Shown here in pieces: positions 6,165 through 7,928 of a stretch of DNA of 7,928 nucleotides; the stretch's first letter is position 1; the number at the start of each line of letters is the position of its first letter. This DNA is from Oligoflexia bacterium. Its GTDB lineage: Bacteria > Bdellovibrionota > UBA1018. The stretch lies in NCBI GenBank assembly GCA_903858195.1, contig CAIOHW010000158.1, positions 1 to 7,928 on the forward strand, written 5' to 3'. Made by a program: the position numbers and the translations under genes. Below the pieces are notes generated by a model, which was not told the DNA's origin, did no database searches, and saw only the letters and a list, made by a program, of their open reading frames with translations.

Positions 6165-7141
6165 AGAAGATCGTTGCAGCAGCGGTGGCGGTTCTTGCGT
6201 TTGCAGTCGTGCTCTCGGGGTGCCAGAGATCGCAGGCTTTTCGGCGCGACCAGGACTTTTATCGCGAAAACCCAAGCTACTACGACCGTGGCACCCGCAC
6301 GGCCTCGCAGAAGGCCGAGTCGCAGGGCCAGCCGCGCAAGCGCATCGTCGTGCTCGACTTCTGGAACGACACGCCCGTCAAGAATGACGAGGTGGGCGCT
6401 TTTGCAGCCGATGAGCTCAGACGGGGGCTTTTCCTCACCCAGCGCATGATCGTGCCCTCGGACGTCCGTCTGGAGTACTCAACGATTGACTTCATCCAGA
6501 CCGATCGCGGCAGCGGCGATGAGGTGCGCGTGGCGCAGCTCATCCGCGAGGGCAGAAAGCTTGGCGTCGCGGTGATCACCATCGGGCGCATCGGCAAGAT
6601 CGTGTTCCGCCAGCGGGGAGATGAAGTGGGCGTGCTCCGGCAGACCCAGTCCATCGCGGCAGCCGACATTGAGGTGAAGGTCTTTGACGTGGCCGCAGGG
6701 CGCGAAGTGCTTTCGATCGGCAAGTCGGGTGAGGCCGTCTCGAATGCGATGGTGGGCTTTGAGGTCCAAAGTCAGCAGAGCCCCGAGTTTAGAAACGAGC
6801 TGGGCCAGCTTGCCGTGCGTGATGCCGTGGCTCAGGTCATCCCCGAGGTGATCCGCACGGTCGAAAAGCTCACCTGGGAAGGGCGTATCGCCCGCATTGT
6901 GGGTCCCAAGGTCTACATCACCGCAGGCAAGGCCTCAGGCCTGATCTCGGGCGATATTCTTAAAGTCCTGACCGCAGGCGACGACATCTACGATCAGGCC
7001 ACTGGGGCGTATCTGGGGCGCACCCCCGGCCAGCTCAAGGGCACACTTGAGCTCAAAGACTTCCTGGGCCAGGACGGGGCGGTTGCCGAGGTCCACACCG
7101 GTGGAAATTTTCAGGCAGGCGACACCGTTCAGTTGTATTGA
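6161..7141 (+). CDS. CsgG-like outer-membrane lipoprotein with FlgT C-terminal-like domain
   Basis: The 326-residue product has a lipoprotein signal peptide: K2-K3, a hydrophobic core (4-17) and a lipobox L18-S-G-C21. Q22 after the lipidated Cys, rather than Asp, favours the outer membrane. A charged, low-complexity spacer (about 24-58) leads to a CsgG-superfamily-like alpha/beta domain (about 59-236): RIVVLDFWNDT opens it, GVAVITIGRIGKI forms a central strand and ADIEVKVFDVAAGREVLS is the typical 'variable passed on to next strand' segment of these proteins. The C-terminal part (about 240-326) resembles the FlgT C-terminal domain, with GRIARIVGPKVYITAGKASG and a final GDTVQLY strand. Family members form secretion pores (CsgG), support the flagellar motor (FlgT) or activate cell-wall enzymes (LpoB); which applies here cannot be told. 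It is translationally coupled to the preceding secreted protein and followed 10 bases later by lipB. Confidence 0.75.
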   Translation: MKKIVAAAVAVLAFAVVLSGCQRSQAFRRDQDFYRENPSYYDRGTRTASQKAESQGQPRKRIVVLDFWNDTPVKNDEVGAFAADELRRGLFLTQRMIVPSDVRLEYSTIDFIQTDRGSGDEVRVAQLIREGRKLGVAVITIGRIGKIVFRQRGDEVGVLRQTQSIAAADIEVKVFDVAAGREVLSIGKSGEAVSNAMVGFEVQSQQSPEFRNELGQLAVRDAVAQVIPEVIRTVEKLTWEGRIARIVGPKVYITAGKASGLISGDILKVLTAGDDIYDQATGAYLGRTPGQLKGTLELKDFLGQDGAVAEVHTGGNFQAGDTVQLY

Positions 7142-7151
7142 GCAAGGCCGC

Positions 7152-7850
7152 ATGGCCCTCCCCCGGTACGAACTTTTCTTAAATCGCCACGGACTGCCGC
7201 AGGGTTCCCCGCACGAGTGGACCTACGCCAGGCTCGACGAGGCCCAGCGCGAGCGGCATGCGCGCCTGCTTTCTGATCCCGACACGACTCCGGGCGCCGT
7301 ATTTATTTCAGAGGTGGCCCCCGTCATCACGCTCGGCAGGCGCGAGTGTTCGCAAGACCTGCTCTTGCCGGCAAGTGAGCTTGAGCGGCGGGGCATCTCG
7401 CTTTATTCCACCGACCGGGGTGGCCGGGCCACCTACCACGGGCCCGGCCAGTGGGTCGTGTTTGTGGTCGACAGGCTGGACCGCCTCACCGGTGACCCCC
7501 GGGGTGTTCGACGGGCGGTCGAGGGCCTGCTTGATCTCGCACTTGAGCTCGGGCGCGAGGAGCTGGGGCAGGATCAGGTCGAAATTCGCGGGGGCGATGC
7601 CACGGGCGTTTGGACCCATCGAGGCAAGCTTGCCAGTGTGGGAGTGCATATCCAAAAGGGCATCCTGCTCCATGGGCTTGCCATCAATGGCTTGAGGACC
7701 GAGCAGAGCTTTGTGGGCTTAAAGCCCTGCGGGCTCGATGCCCAGGTCGACTTTCTGTTTCCCCCGGGGTCGGATGGAGCCCAGCGGTTTGGCTCTTTGC
7801 CTGAGCGGATCCTGAGCGGGATCGAGTCGCGCTTCTGGCTTTCGCGTTGA
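7152..7850 (+). CDS. lipB: octanoyl-[ACP]:protein N-octanoyltransferase LipB
   Basis: LipB moves octanoate from acyl carrier protein to the lipoyl-domain lysine of 2-oxoacid dehydrogenases and the glycine cleavage H protein; LipA then adds sulfur. It is cytoplasmic. The 232-residue product has the family signature RGGRATYHGPGQ (89-100), the catalytic lysine K159 in RGKLASVGVHI with the following HGLAIN (174-179), and the catalytic cysteine C193 in LKPCG; these align with K135 and C169 of E. coli LipB. Length is normal. The ATG at 7152 is chosen because it begins at the expected N-terminus, lies 10 bases after the preceding stop, and has AAGG (7144-7147) four bases upstream. The frame stays open further upstream to 7047, but that stretch lies inside the lipoprotein gene. 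No lipA is present in the window. The C-terminus after about residue 201 is family-variable. Confidence 0.97.
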   Translation: MALPRYELFLNRHGLPQGSPHEWTYARLDEAQRERHARLLSDPDTTPGAVFISEVAPVITLGRRECSQDLLLPASELERRGISLYSTDRGGRATYHGPGQWVVFVVDRLDRLTGDPRGVRRAVEGLLDLALELGREELGQDQVEIRGGDATGVWTHRGKLASVGVHIQKGILLHGLAINGLRTEQSFVGLKPCGLDAQVDFLFPPGSDGAQRFGSLPERILSGIESRFWLSR

Positions 7851-7876
7851 CGAGCGAGGGCCCCCGCGGGTATGAA
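7847..7876 (+). promoter_or_regulatory. probable sigma-70-type promoter of the tRNA gene
   Basis: TTGACG (7847-7852, five of six bases of the -35 consensus) and TATGAA (7871-7876, four of six of the -10 consensus) are 18 bases apart. Transcription would begin near 7883, about 20 bases before the tRNA, a normal leader length. The -35 box overlaps the lipB stop codon (7848-7850). The bases after the -10 box (TCTCGCG) are G/C-rich, as in the discriminators of stable-RNA promoters under stringent control. Assignment is by sequence match and position only. Confidence 0.5.
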
Positions 7877-7903
7877 TCTCGCGTCTCGCCGATTTTGTGA
7901 TGT

Positions 7904-7928
7904 TGGCTCGTAGCTCAGCGGGAGAGCA
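7904..7928 (+). tRNA. tRNA gene, 5' part only (cut by window end)
   Basis: The last 25 bases fit a tRNA 5' half: seven acceptor-strand bases TGGCTCG (7904-7910), T8-A9 (7911-7912), D-stem GCTC (7913-7916) pairing perfectly with GAGC (7924-7927), and the D-loop AGCGGGA with its conserved A and GG. The anticodon lies beyond the window, so the amino acid cannot be given. Confidence 0.85.

Noticed and set aside
7047..7151. N-terminal extension of LipB by 35 residues
   Set aside because: The extension lies within the lipoprotein gene and has no LipB similarity. ATG 7152 has a nearby AAGG and fits the family N-terminus.
7419..7433. Perfect inverted repeat GGTGGCC-G-GGCCACC in lipB
   Set aside because: It falls on the codons for the invariant RGGRATYHG motif and is explained by G/C-rich codons. 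The one-base centre is a poor hairpin and the site is mid-gene.
7858..7870. GGGCCCCCGCGGG after lipB as a terminator
   Set aside because: The pairing is short and overlapping, and no T run follows. It lies within the spacer of the likely tRNA promoter.

Overview
The window is a densely packed, roughly 60+ % G+C stretch of bacterial chromosome. Five complete genes all lie on the + strand. At the left edge there may be the tail of an upstream gene, and at the right edge the 5' end of a tRNA gene. Signal peptides, a lipobox lipoprotein and CsgG/FlgT-like domains point to a Gram-negative (two-membrane) organism. Base composition and gene content would fit a proteobacterium or a member of the Bdellovibrionota, but no gene here fixes the lineage.

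Layout. Positions 1-58: a short leader with a perfect 8-bp inverted repeat and a possible C-terminal codon run of an upstream gene. 59-589: a gamma-class carbonic anhydrase-like left-handed beta-helix protein. 546-1256: a two-TM membrane protein of unknown function that overlaps the first gene by 44 bases. 1266-5012: dnaE, the catalytic alpha subunit of DNA polymerase III. A G/C-rich hairpin sits directly on its start, with the upstream stop codon and the Shine-Dalgarno-like TAAGG in the loop. 5034-6164: a secreted, multi-domain protein of unknown function with Ser-Pro repeats. 6161-7141: an outer-membrane-type lipoprotein with a CsgG-like domain and a FlgT C-terminal-like domain, coupled to the previous gene by a GTGA overlap. 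7152-7850: lipB, octanoyltransferase of lipoate synthesis. 7847-7876: a probable promoter whose -35 box overlaps the lipB stop codon. 7904 to the end: the acceptor strand and D-arm of a tRNA.

The genes are spaced by -44, 9, 21, -4 and 10 bases, so they are probably co-transcribed even though they serve different functions (CO2/metal enzyme, membrane protein, replication, envelope, lipoate). The dnaE and lipB products are ordinary housekeeping enzymes with their catalytic residues intact. DnaE has a degraded PHP metal site, which implies proofreading by a separate DnaQ-type subunit. The part that is least explained is the coupled envelope pair at 5034-7141. No mobile element, CRISPR array or defence system is visible, and no intergenic gap exceeds about 60 bases.
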